Shown here piece after piece: positions 27,828 through 33,741 of a DNA stretch of 33,741 nt. Origin of the DNA: Thermohalobaculum sp050330995 (GTDB lineage Bacteria; Pseudomonadota; Alphaproteobacteria; Rhodobacterales; Rhodobacteraceae). Made by a program: the position numbers and the translations under genes. Positions within the stretch are counted from its first letter, which is position 1. Each line of letters begins with the position of its first letter. The stretch lies in NCBI GenBank assembly GCA_050330995.1, contig JBHJHI010000042.1, positions 1 through 33,741 on the forward strand, given 5' to 3'. Under the pieces are notes generated by a model, which was not told the origin of the DNA, made no database searches, and saw only the letters and a program-made list of their open reading frames with translations.

Positions 27828-27860
27828 GCAGCCCTTCGCGAAGGGCTGCCCTCCCTTTCC
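27828..27860 (+). terminator. Terminator after glgP
   Basis: Bases 27828-27849 form a perfect 22-base palindrome (GCAGCCCTTCG then its complement), giving a stem of about 9 bp with a tight loop, followed by the pyrimidine run CCTCCCTTTCC. It begins 12 bases after the glgP stop codon and closes the glycogen breakdown operon. The following roughly 215 bases up to 28075 contain no gene I can support. Confidence 0.75.
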
Positions 27861-28075
27861 TCACCGACGGGAAAGCCGCCCCCGCGGGAAAAGCCCGGCT
27901 GCCGCGAACGAGGCGAGGCTGCCCTGCGGGGCTGGAGGCGTCCGCGTCGCGCCCCGAGGCGCCGCGGGCTCCCCGCTCGTCGGGCCGTGACCGGAAGCCG
28001 GTCGGAAGGGGTGCGGGCGAGGCTCGCGGCCGCCGCGCACGAGGGGAGCCTTCCCGTCGGACGCGCCGTGCCGGC

Positions 28076-28912
28076 TCAGACCAGGAGCGTCGCGACCGAC
28101 CAGAGGAGCAGCAGCGCGGCGACCGCGTAGCCGACGAAAGGGCCGGCCGGCGCGATCTTCTCCACCGCCACCAGCAGGGTCAGGGCCGCGATCCAGACGA
28201 CGTTCATGACGCCGCCCACGAACAGAAGCGCCATCAGCGCCCAGCAGCAGCCGACGCAGAACACCCCGTGCTCGACGCCCATCCGGAAGGCCCCGGCGGG
28301 TCCCGGCCGCCAGTGCCGCGACAGCCAGTCGGCCGGCGAGCGACAATGCGCGAGACACACGGCTTTCAGGGGCGAGAGTTGCCACAGACCCGCGGCGGCG
28401 AGAACGGCAGCCGCGAACCGGGCATCGTTGCCGCTCATCAGCATGGGCCGCAGAAGACCCGCCGCCTCGAGGCCGAGTTGCAGCCCCGCCGCCGCGACCG
28501 AGAAGCCGAGCCAGGCCGCGAGATAGCCGCCGAGGAACGCGCCGGTCCCGGCCCGGCCCGACATCCGCCCCCGCGCGACCTGCCGGCGCACGGTGCGGGC
28601 GTAGAGCAGGATCGTGGGCGCGGCGGCCGGCACCATCATGGCCACCATCATCACCCACCACATCGACAGGAGCAGTAGCGCGTGGCCGAGCCCGCCGCCG
28701 CCCGTGTCCGCCATGGCGCCCATGCCGCCCGACGCCGCGCCGAGATGGGGAAACAGCGCGAGCCGCGTCATCGCGAAGGCGTCCATTCCCATCCCGGCGC
28801 CCGCCAGGGTCCAGGCCCAGGCGAGCACGGAGAGAAGGGCGAGCGCCGCTCCCGTGATCCAGGCCTCGCGGCGAAGCGCGGCTTCGACCGGCGACGGGGC
28901 GGCGGCGGACAC
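28076..28912 (-). CDS. DUF2182 family integral membrane protein, predicted metal-binding
   Basis: A 278-residue membrane protein with about six to seven helices. It carries the DUF2182 signatures: a Met-rich helix MWWVMMVAMMVPAAAPTILLY (about 84-104), the LSPLKAVCLAHCRSP loop with Cys186 and Cys190, and MGVEHGVFCVGCCWALM with His215, Cys219, Cys222 and Cys223. These Met, Cys and His residues could bind a soft metal such as copper, and the family is often described as predicted metal-binding; no function is established to my knowledge. The GTG start at 28912 lies nine bases after the TGA of the DUF1326 gene, with a purine-rich stretch between, so the pair is coupled. Confidence 0.85.
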   Translation of the reverse strand: MSAAAPSPVEAALRREAWITGAALALLSVLAWAWTLAGAGMGMDAFAMTRLALFPHLGAASGGMGAMADTGGGGLGHALLLLSMWWVMMVAMMVPAAAPTILLYARTVRRQVARGRMSGRAGTGAFLGGYLAAWLGFSVAAAGLQLGLEAAGLLRPMLMSGNDARFAAAVLAAAGLWQLSPLKAVCLAHCRSPADWLSRHWRPGPAGAFRMGVEHGVFCVGCCWALMALLFVGGVMNVVWIAALTLLVAVEKIAPAGPFVGYAVAALLLLWSVATLLV

Positions 28913-28920
28913 GTCCCGCC

Positions 28921-29562
28921 TCAGGCGGCGGTCTCGATCACGCCGTAAGGGCCGTACGCGGCGTCGATGAGGTAGGCGTAGCGCTTCTCGTGCTCGAAGC
29001 TGAGCGCCGCGTCGACCTTGAAGGTGCTCGACCCCATCTCCGCCCAGCGGAACTCGAACCCGGTGGGAAGGTGGATCTGCGCGCGGTGCGGTGCGCCGGT
29101 GACAGGGTTGCGGATCGGCTCGATCGCCAGATCGAGCATGCCGGGCACGCGGAAGCGGCCGGTCGCGGCGGCGACGTCGCACTCGAACTCGATGTCGGCG
29201 AAGACCGGATCGTACTCGGTCTCGACCGTCGAGCCGATGATGTTGAAGACGGTCGTCGGCTCCTGCTCCTCGCCGCCGAGGATCTTGAAGAGCGCCTCGC
29301 GCTGCGCCTCGGTGGCGTGGGCGCTGACGATGCCCTGCACGATGCCGCCGCCCTCGTGCAGCGGGCCCGGCCAGCGATACCAGGCGGCGACGATCAGGCC
29401 GTCGAGGGACACCTCGCCGAAGTGTCCCTTGTCGATCCGGTGCGCTTCGAGCCCCTGGCACCAGCCCATGGAAGGCTTGCCGTTGAACTCGCAGGGGCAG
29501 CCGTAGTCGCAGCTGCAGCCGCAGATCTTCGGTCCGCTGATCATCCAGTCGACGTAGGCCAT
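28921..29562 (-). CDS. DUF1326 domain-containing protein with Cys-rich N-terminus
   Basis: A 213-residue protein of the DUF1326 family. The N-terminus has five closely spaced cysteines (Cys14, 16, 18, 22, 24 in KICGCSCDYGCPCEFNG), a strong candidate metal or redox centre. The rest is a predicted beta-rich domain with GHFGEVSLDGLIVAAWYRWPGP and EFRWAEMGSSTF motifs. It has no signal peptide. Start ATG 29562 follows GGAAGGGGG at the right distance, and a longer open frame upstream is rejected for that reason. It is the first gene of a pair with DUF2182, a recurrent neighbour of this family as I recall. Its biochemical role is unknown. Confidence 0.88.
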   Translation of the reverse strand: MAYVDWMISGPKICGCSCDYGCPCEFNGKPSMGWCQGLEAHRIDKGHFGEVSLDGLIVAAWYRWPGPLHEGGGIVQGIVSAHATEAQREALFKILGGEEQEPTTVFNIIGSTVETEYDPVFADIEFECDVAAATGRFRVPGMLDLAIEPIRNPVTGAPHRAQIHLPTGFEFRWAEMGSSTFKVDAALSFEHEKRYAYLIDAAYGPYGVIETAA

Positions 29563-29758
29563 CGCGAGACCCCCTTCCGAGCTGCATGCTGGAATTGCGG
29601 CGTCTGCCCGATCATAGGCGGGCGAATCGGTCTCCGGGTCAAGTTCGGGCCACGGGCGGCCGCTCGTCGACGCCATGGCGAACGGAAGCCCCTGGCGGAA
29701 GACCGAGCGTCGCCCGGCGCGCGCCAGGGGCGCCGTCGAGGACGCACCCGCCCGGTGG

Positions 29759-30112
29759 TCGTGCCGCTCGCCTGACGATCGCGAGGACCGTCACGAGGAC
29801 GGGGAAAGAGCCGAGCGCCTGCGTCAGCGACAGGCTCTCGCCGAGGAACGCGACGGCGCCGACGACCCCGAACACCAGCACGAGGGCGACGGCGAGCGCG
29901 ACCTCGGTGTCGGCGCAGGTCTCGGCCGCGGTCTCGACCTCGCCGCGCCAGCGCCAGCCGAAGCCCGGGGGCCAGTCGACCGCCAGCGCCTCGATCGCGG
30001 GCGTGAGGTCCGCCACGATCTCGTCCACCGTCGCCCCCTCGACGGGGCGCGCCGTCACGGTGGCGGCGCGGCGCCCCTCGCGGTGGACGATCGCGACCGG
30101 CCGGCGCTCGAT
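29759..30112 (-). pseudogene. Fused remnants of an RND efflux pump and an EamA-type transporter
   Basis: Reading the minus strand from about 30112, the frame gives RRPVAIVHREGRRATVTARP, then EGATVDEIVADLTPAIEAL, PPGFGWRWRGEVETAAET and VALAVALVLVF. This matches the part of an RND inner-membrane pump just before and into its last membrane block. At about 29872 the sequence changes in frame to GVVGAVAFLGESLSLTQALG and a final hydrophobic helix followed by RR, which looks like the end of an EamA/DMT permease. Both are small pieces of large proteins without proper starts. The most likely reading is a deletion that joined two decayed transporter genes. No recognisable gene fills 29563-29758. Confidence 0.6.
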
Positions 30113-30512
30113 CGCCTATCTGACCGAGCGGACCTTCGCGCGGCTCACCCTCGAGATCGCGGCCGAGGCCGCGCGCGACGACGCGATGCTCGCGATCTTC
30201 CGCGGCAACGACGAGGCGCTGAAGCGGGCGCTGGCGGACGCGATCCGGCGCGACGTGGCAGCCGGACGGGCGGAGCCCTCGCTCGACGTCGAGGCGACCA
30301 CGCTCACCCTCTGCGCGCTGATCGACGGGATCGCGAGCCGCGCGGTGTTCGACGCCTTCCCCCCCGAGGCGAGCGCCGAGACCTTCGCCCGAGCCGTCGA
30401 CGGTCTCCTGCCCGCGCCGCGCGAGGCGGGGAGCCGACCACGCGCGGACGCCTCGCGCTCGGCGCCGACGCCCTCACCAAGCACGCCGAGGGGTTCGGGA
30501 TCGCGGCGCTGA
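30113..30512 (+). pseudogene. TetR family regulator, C-terminal remnant
   Basis: The plus frame from about 30113 encodes a helical ligand-binding half of a TetR regulator: FARLTLEIAAEAARDDAM, FRGNDEALKRALADAIRRD, then LDVEATTLTLCALIDGIAS and ETFARAVDGLL. The N-terminal helix-turn-helix is missing, and the frame upstream instead overlaps the minus-strand RND fragment. After about 30427 the frame drifts into Arg/Pro/Ser-rich sequence and ends at TGA 30512. No start codon with a ribosome-binding site is visible. TetR genes often stand next to the RND pumps they repress, so both fragments may come from one lost locus. Confidence 0.6.
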
Positions 30513-30663
30513 TCCGGCTCGTCCTCTCCCGCGGCGGCGACCCCGCCGGAGGCGCCGGCTACCCGCTCGCGCGGGTCGACGCCGGGCGCGCTCTCCTGGA
30601 TGGCCCGGCGAGCTTCCTCGGCGCCGGCCTCCGGGTTCGTCGTCGCGGCGGGCGGCGTCCCGA
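30513..30663. other. Unassigned stretch after the TetR remnant
   Basis: About 150 bases, plus part of the preceding drifted frame, with no gene I can support. One plus frame reads LALGADALTKHAEGFG and onward into the epimerase gene, which might be further decayed coding sequence, but I cannot name it. Confidence 0.4.
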
Positions 30664-31668
30664 TCAGTCCGCGGACGCCTCGATCGTCTCGACCGGATAG
30701 GGTCCCTTGGCGAAGACTTCGTCGTGGTAGGCCTTGACGCCGACGCGACGGGCGAGCGCGCTGCCGATCGGCTCGCCGCGTTCGAGCTGCGCGAGGACGC
30801 TGGCGAAGTCGTGGCGCGGTCGCCAGCCGAGGTCCTCGCGCGCCCGCGCGTTGGCGTAGACGCGTCCGATGTCGGCGCTCATGCGAAAGCCGAGCGCGCG
30901 ATAGACCCGTTCGAACGCGGGGACCCGCTCGGCCACGAGGCGAGCCGGATCGCGGCGCAGCCCGGCGAGATCGGCGCGGGTGAAGGGCGTCGTGGCGCTG
31001 ACGACGTAGCGCGCGAAGCCGGGACCGGCGATCGAGCGCAGCGCGCAGAGGTGGGCCATCGCGGCGTCCTCCAGATCGACGCGGCGGTGGAGGAACTCGT
31101 TGGCCTTCGCGTTCGCGTCCGGGAAGGCCGCGCGCACGCCCGCGTCGTCGTCGGCCTCGGGGAAGAAGCGCGAGGTCCTGAGCACGACGCAGCCGAGCCC
31201 GTGGCGCCTCGCGAAGAGGGCGCAGAGGTCCTCGGCCGCGGTCTTGGTCACGCCGTAGATGTTCTTCGGCACCGCCGCGACGTCCTCGTCGATCCAGGCC
31301 GCGGGCTCGTCTGGGGCCGGCGTCAGCGCGGCGCCGAAGGCGCTCGTGGTGCTGGTGAAGACGACGCGCGGGCAGCCGGCGGCGACGGCCTCCTCGAGCA
31401 GGCAGAGCGTGCCCGCGACGTTGGTGTCGACGAAGGCCTGCTTGGCATGGGTGGCGACATGGGGCTTGTGCAGCGTCGCGGCGTGGACGACGGCCTGCGC
31501 GCCCGCCATCGCCGCCCGGACGGCCGCGCGATCCGTGATCGAGCCGACGTGGTGCGTGAAGGGAGAGGCGGCGAGGTCCAGCCCGATCGCCTCGACGCCG
31601 TGCTCGGGCAGGAGGCGCATGAGCGCCTCGCCCAGATGACCGGCGCTGCCGGTGACGAGAACGCGCAT
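30664..31668 (-). CDS. NAD-dependent epimerase/dehydratase family protein
   Basis: A 334-residue extended short-chain dehydrogenase. The nucleotide-binding Gly motif is GSAGHLG (7-13), with Asp31 (GLDLAA) placed to hold the ribose of NAD. The active-site Ser/Thr region is VVFTSTTSAFG, and the catalytic pair is Tyr138 and Lys142 in NIYGVTKTAAEDL. Its tail differs from typical UDP-sugar epimerases, so the substrate is unknown. The ATG at 31668 begins the conserved strand; AGGAG lies about 13 bases upstream. The open frame continues to 31740 without support. It lies alone next to the remnant scar. Possible roles include sugar-nucleotide or other small-molecule epimerisation or reduction. Confidence 0.88.
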   Translation of the reverse strand: MRVLVTGSAGHLGEALMRLLPEHGVEAIGLDLAASPFTHHVGSITDRAAVRAAMAGAQAVVHAATLHKPHVATHAKQAFVDTNVAGTLCLLEEAVAAGCPRVVFTSTTSAFGAALTPAPDEPAAWIDEDVAAVPKNIYGVTKTAAEDLCALFARRHGLGCVVLRTSRFFPEADDDAGVRAAFPDANAKANEFLHRRVDLEDAAMAHLCALRSIAGPGFARYVVSATTPFTRADLAGLRRDPARLVAERVPAFERVYRALGFRMSADIGRVYANARAREDLGWRPRHDFASVLAQLERGEPIGSALARRVGVKAYHDEVFAKGPYPVETIEASAD

Positions 31669-32008
31669 GGCGGTGCCGGGCTCCTGTCGCGTCTTGGCGG
31701 GCGTGTCGCGATCATACCGTCGTTCCGTCGAGCGGGCCATGGGACGCCACCGGCCGCTCGCCCTCCGCCGCCACCGTGGATCGCCCCGAACCCGCGCCCG
31801 ATGCCGACTCGAGGGGCGGCCGCCGCGGGCGGGTCGAGGCGGGCCGGCCGCCCGGAGCGCGCCGGTTCGCCCGTCCGGGGAATTGCCGGCCGCCGGCGCT
31901 CGCGGGTCGTCGGGGACGGGCCTCGGGACGAGCGCCCCCCGACGCCGACCCTCCCCGGTGGCGATCCACGAGAGGTCCGACGGTCCGCGTCCGGAAGGCT
32001 CGGGACGC
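31669..32008. other. 340-base intergenic region without a recognisable gene
   Basis: Very GC-rich sequence between the epimerase start and the cyclase stop. The short open frames on both strands give Arg/Pro/Gly-rich products with no known motif and no ribosome-binding sites. The left end should contain the epimerase promoter. I see no convincing terminator, repeat or RNA gene. Confidence 0.5.
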
Positions 32009-32989
32009 TCACCGGATCGCGATCGGGTTGACCCAGGACGACGAGGCGCCGACGATCGGCAGCGGCGTCGCCACGAACAGGAACTCGGACCAGCCGGCCT
32101 CGGCGAGGCGCTCGGTCGCGATGTTCTCCAGGATGTAGATGCCGTGCTCGGCCAGCAGGATCTGGTGGACCGGGAACACCAGCCCCTCGCGCTCGAAGGG
32201 CATGGCCTCCATCGAGCCGCTGTCGCCGCCGACCGCGACCACGCCGCGCGCCGCGAGCCACCGCGCCGCCGCGATCCCGGGTCCCGGCTGCCCGGACAGG
32301 AAGGTCTCGCGCTCGCCCGCGTCGAGCAGGCTCCGATGCCCGGTGTGGAAGATCACGACGTCGCCCTCGCGGATCGCCTCGATCCCTTGGCGCGCCATCG
32401 CCGCTTCGATGTCCGCGGGCGTCACGGCATAGCCGATCTCCAGCCGCTCGACGCCCTTCAGGCCCGCGATGTCGAGAGCCACGCCACGGGTCACGATCGG
32501 CGAGGCGTTCTCGATGCCGAGTTCCTGCAGGCCGTCGTTGCGGTGGAAGTCCTCGATGTGCCGGCCGCCGTAGAACCGGCCGTCGACGCCGAGGTGCGCG
32601 AGGCCGTCGATCTGGGTGCCGGTGTTGATCGGCGCGGTGACGACGTCCTCGTTCCAGACGCCCCGCCCGACGACGACGTCGAAGCGTCGCCAGCCGTAGG
32701 CCGGCGTCTCGCGCGAGAGCGGCACGGCGAGGCTCAGGACCTCGCCGCGGGTGACGAGGCCGAGGGCGGCCATCACGCTCTCGGGGTCGAGGCGGTTCAG
32801 CGCGCCGCGCTCGTCGCCCTCGCCGTAGGGCGAGGCGAGGGTCTCGGGGTCGACCGCCCAGCGCGGGTCGGCGGGGGCCTCGCGCCCTGGCGGCGCCGGC
32901 GCGGCGGCGGGCGAGGCCGCCTCCTGCGCCGGGGCGATCGGCGCGAGGAGAGCGAACGCAACGGCGGCGATGGTGGTCCGGCGGATCAT
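32009..32989 (-). CDS. Secreted cyclase family protein (kynurenine formamidase-like fold)
   Basis: A 326-residue protein with a cleavable signal peptide (MIRRTTIAAVAFALLAPIAPAQ), so it should act in the periplasm or outside. The metal-binding signature of the cyclase/formamidase superfamily is seen as INTGTQIDGLAHLG (121-134), with Asp128 and His132 as likely ligands; this branch has Gln instead of the His of HxGTHxD. Other family parts are VIFHTGHRSLLD and VVAVGGDSGSMEAMPFE. GAGGAG precedes the ATG. Known members hydrolyse amides or lactone-like bonds, but the substrate cannot be assigned. It lies 27 bases after the VOC gene, likely on one transcript. Confidence 0.87.
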   Translation of the reverse strand: MIRRTTIAAVAFALLAPIAPAQEAASPAAAPAPPGREAPADPRWAVDPETLASPYGEGDERGALNRLDPESVMAALGLVTRGEVLSLAVPLSRETPAYGWRRFDVVVGRGVWNEDVVTAPINTGTQIDGLAHLGVDGRFYGGRHIEDFHRNDGLQELGIENASPIVTRGVALDIAGLKGVERLEIGYAVTPADIEAAMARQGIEAIREGDVVIFHTGHRSLLDAGERETFLSGQPGPGIAAARWLAARGVVAVGGDSGSMEAMPFEREGLVFPVHQILLAEHGIYILENIATERLAEAGWSEFLFVATPLPIVGASSSWVNPIAIR

Positions 32990-33016
32990 GGCGGGTCTCC
33001 TCGTGGTGCTGCGGGT

Positions 33017-33562
33017 TCAGTCGAGCGGGGCGTAGAGTTCGACGAAGCGCCCGCTCGGCTCCTTGATGAGCACGATCTCGACGCCGTAGTCTTCGCGCGC
33101 CACGCGGTAGGCGGGCGCGACGCCCTCGGCGGCCAGGTGCGCGAGGGTGGCGTCCATGTCCGCGACGCCGAAGCCGACGTGCTGATAGCCCGCCCGGCCG
33201 TAGGCGTCGGCGATCGTCGCCGGCGCGCCGGGCTCGTCGGGCGTGCCGCCGCCGACGAGTTCGACGTGGAACCCGCCCGAGAGATGGAGGAAGACGATCT
33301 CGATCGCGGGGTCGAGGTCGGGCACGCGCGAGCGGCGCACCTCGCGCGCGCCGAACGCGCGGCGCTACCAGTCGACCGACGTCTCCAGATCGGCGACGCG
33401 CAGCGCGACGTGGTTGGGGCGGAACTGCAGGGCGACGGCGCTCTCGGGCGGCGTCGGCGGCCCCTCGGCGCGGGCCGGCAGGGCGGCCGAGAGCGAGGCC
33501 GCGGCGAGCAAGGACGCGAGGACGGCGCGACCGGCGACGGGGCGGGCGTGGCGGCGGGTCAT
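33017..33562 (-). pseudogene. Secreted VOC/glyoxalase-fold protein, interrupted by an in-frame TAG
   Basis: The frame has a signal peptide (RAVLASLLAAASLSAALPARA) and then a VOC domain: FRPNHVALRVADLETSVDW, a TAG at 33365-33367 (codon 66), then RRAFGAREVRRSRVPD, FHVELVGGG, GYQHVGFGVADMDATL and a final GRFVELYAPLD. In this fold the residue after SVDW is normally Tyr (DWYRR-like), so TAC or TAT to TAG is the likely change. The frame is otherwise intact on both sides. Without readthrough only the signal peptide and first strand are made. AAAGGAG precedes the ATG. A cyclase gene follows 27 bases on, and a SnoaL-like gene lies upstream. The substrate is unknown. Confidence 0.8.
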
Positions 33563-33611
33563 GGGAAGCTCCTTTCGTCCGTGCGGCGAGAACCGAGCGG
33601 CGCAGCGCCCC

Positions 33612-33741
33612 TCAGTCGTCGGCCGGCGCGAGCAGCGCCCGCGTCGTCTCCGGGTCGGGGAAGGGGATGGCGGCCGAGCCGTGCTCGTGCACGATCAGCC
33701 ACTCGCCGTCCGCCTCGCGCTCGAAGATCAGCGTGACGCGG
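33612..33741 (-). CDS. SnoaL/DUF4440-like protein, C-terminal end (partial)
   Basis: The frame enters from the window edge and ends with TGA at 33612-33614. The visible 43 residues include RVTLIFEREADGEWLIVHEH, the last two strands of the NTF2-like fold as found in SnoaL and DUF4440 proteins (V-x-x-R-x-dG-W-IVHEH), then a Pro/Asp tail. It is in the same direction as the VOC and cyclase genes and 50 bases upstream of the VOC start, so it probably belongs to that operon. The N-terminus and any signal peptide lie outside the window. Confidence 0.65.
   Translation of the reverse strand, partial: RVTLIFEREADGEWLIVHEHGSAAIPFPDPETTRALLAPADD

Noticed and set aside
25787..28678. A plus-strand open frame of 963 codons overlapping glgP and DUF2182
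   Set aside because: Low-complexity Arg/Gly composition, out of frame with glgP motifs, and antisense to a recognisable membrane protein.
23162..33562. TAG reassigned to an amino acid (recoding) to explain the two interrupted genes
   Set aside because: At least six intact genes in the window end with TAG at the expected family length, so TAG is a working stop codon here. No suppressor tRNA is seen in the window.

Overview
The window is very GC-rich chromosomal DNA with dense coding and no plasmid, phage or transposase genes. The gene families point to an alphaproteobacterium: a membrane-anchored CycM-type cytochrome c divergent from prephenate dehydratase, YejABEF, MmcB, a DUF6324 protein, an ECF sigma factor with an RskA-type anti-sigma factor, and a tRNA-His with A73 and no encoded G-1. 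The last trait is a known mark of one alphaproteobacterial clade. A BCCT osmolyte carrier would suit a salt-exposed member of the Hyphomicrobiales/Rhodobacterales side, but genus-level placement would be a guess.

Layout. 1-713: the end of a Gly/Ala-rich protein and two small lipoproteins. 725-3160: pheA (minus) divergent from a double-haem cytochrome c. 3421-9330: complete yejABEF peptide importer operon. 9557-11218: BCCT transporter. 11321-13124: mmcB, convergent with a two-gene minus-strand unit (DUF6324 protein, then a degenerate histidine-kinase-like protein). 13430-13506: tRNA-His, followed by short degenerate repeats. 13860-15093: ECF sigma/anti-sigma pair, apparently with an ATA start. 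15181-27815: glycogen region with glgC-glgA, then a SET-domain gene, a small protein, a LysR regulator, a methyltransferase and a DUF2905 protein, then glgX-malQ-glgP. malQ carries an in-frame TAG upstream of all its catalytic residues. 28076-29562: DUF1326-DUF2182 pair with Cys- and Met-rich motifs. 29759-30512: a scar of gene remnants (EamA and RND fragments on minus, a TetR C-terminal half on plus). 30664-33741: NAD-dependent epimerase, secreted cyclase-family protein, a secreted VOC protein also broken by an in-frame TAG, and the end of a SnoaL/DUF4440-like gene.

How genes work together. GlgC and GlgA make ADP-glucose and the alpha-1,4 glucan; GlgX and GlgP debranch and phosphorolyse it; MalQ would recycle short maltodextrins but looks inactivated. 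No branching enzyme (glgB) is in the window. YejABEF imports peptides. No defence system, CRISPR array or mobile element was found. The points most worth a second look are the two amber codons, the ATA start, the duplicated cytochrome, the DUF1326-DUF2182 pair, the 22-nt repeats before glgP and the remnant scar.
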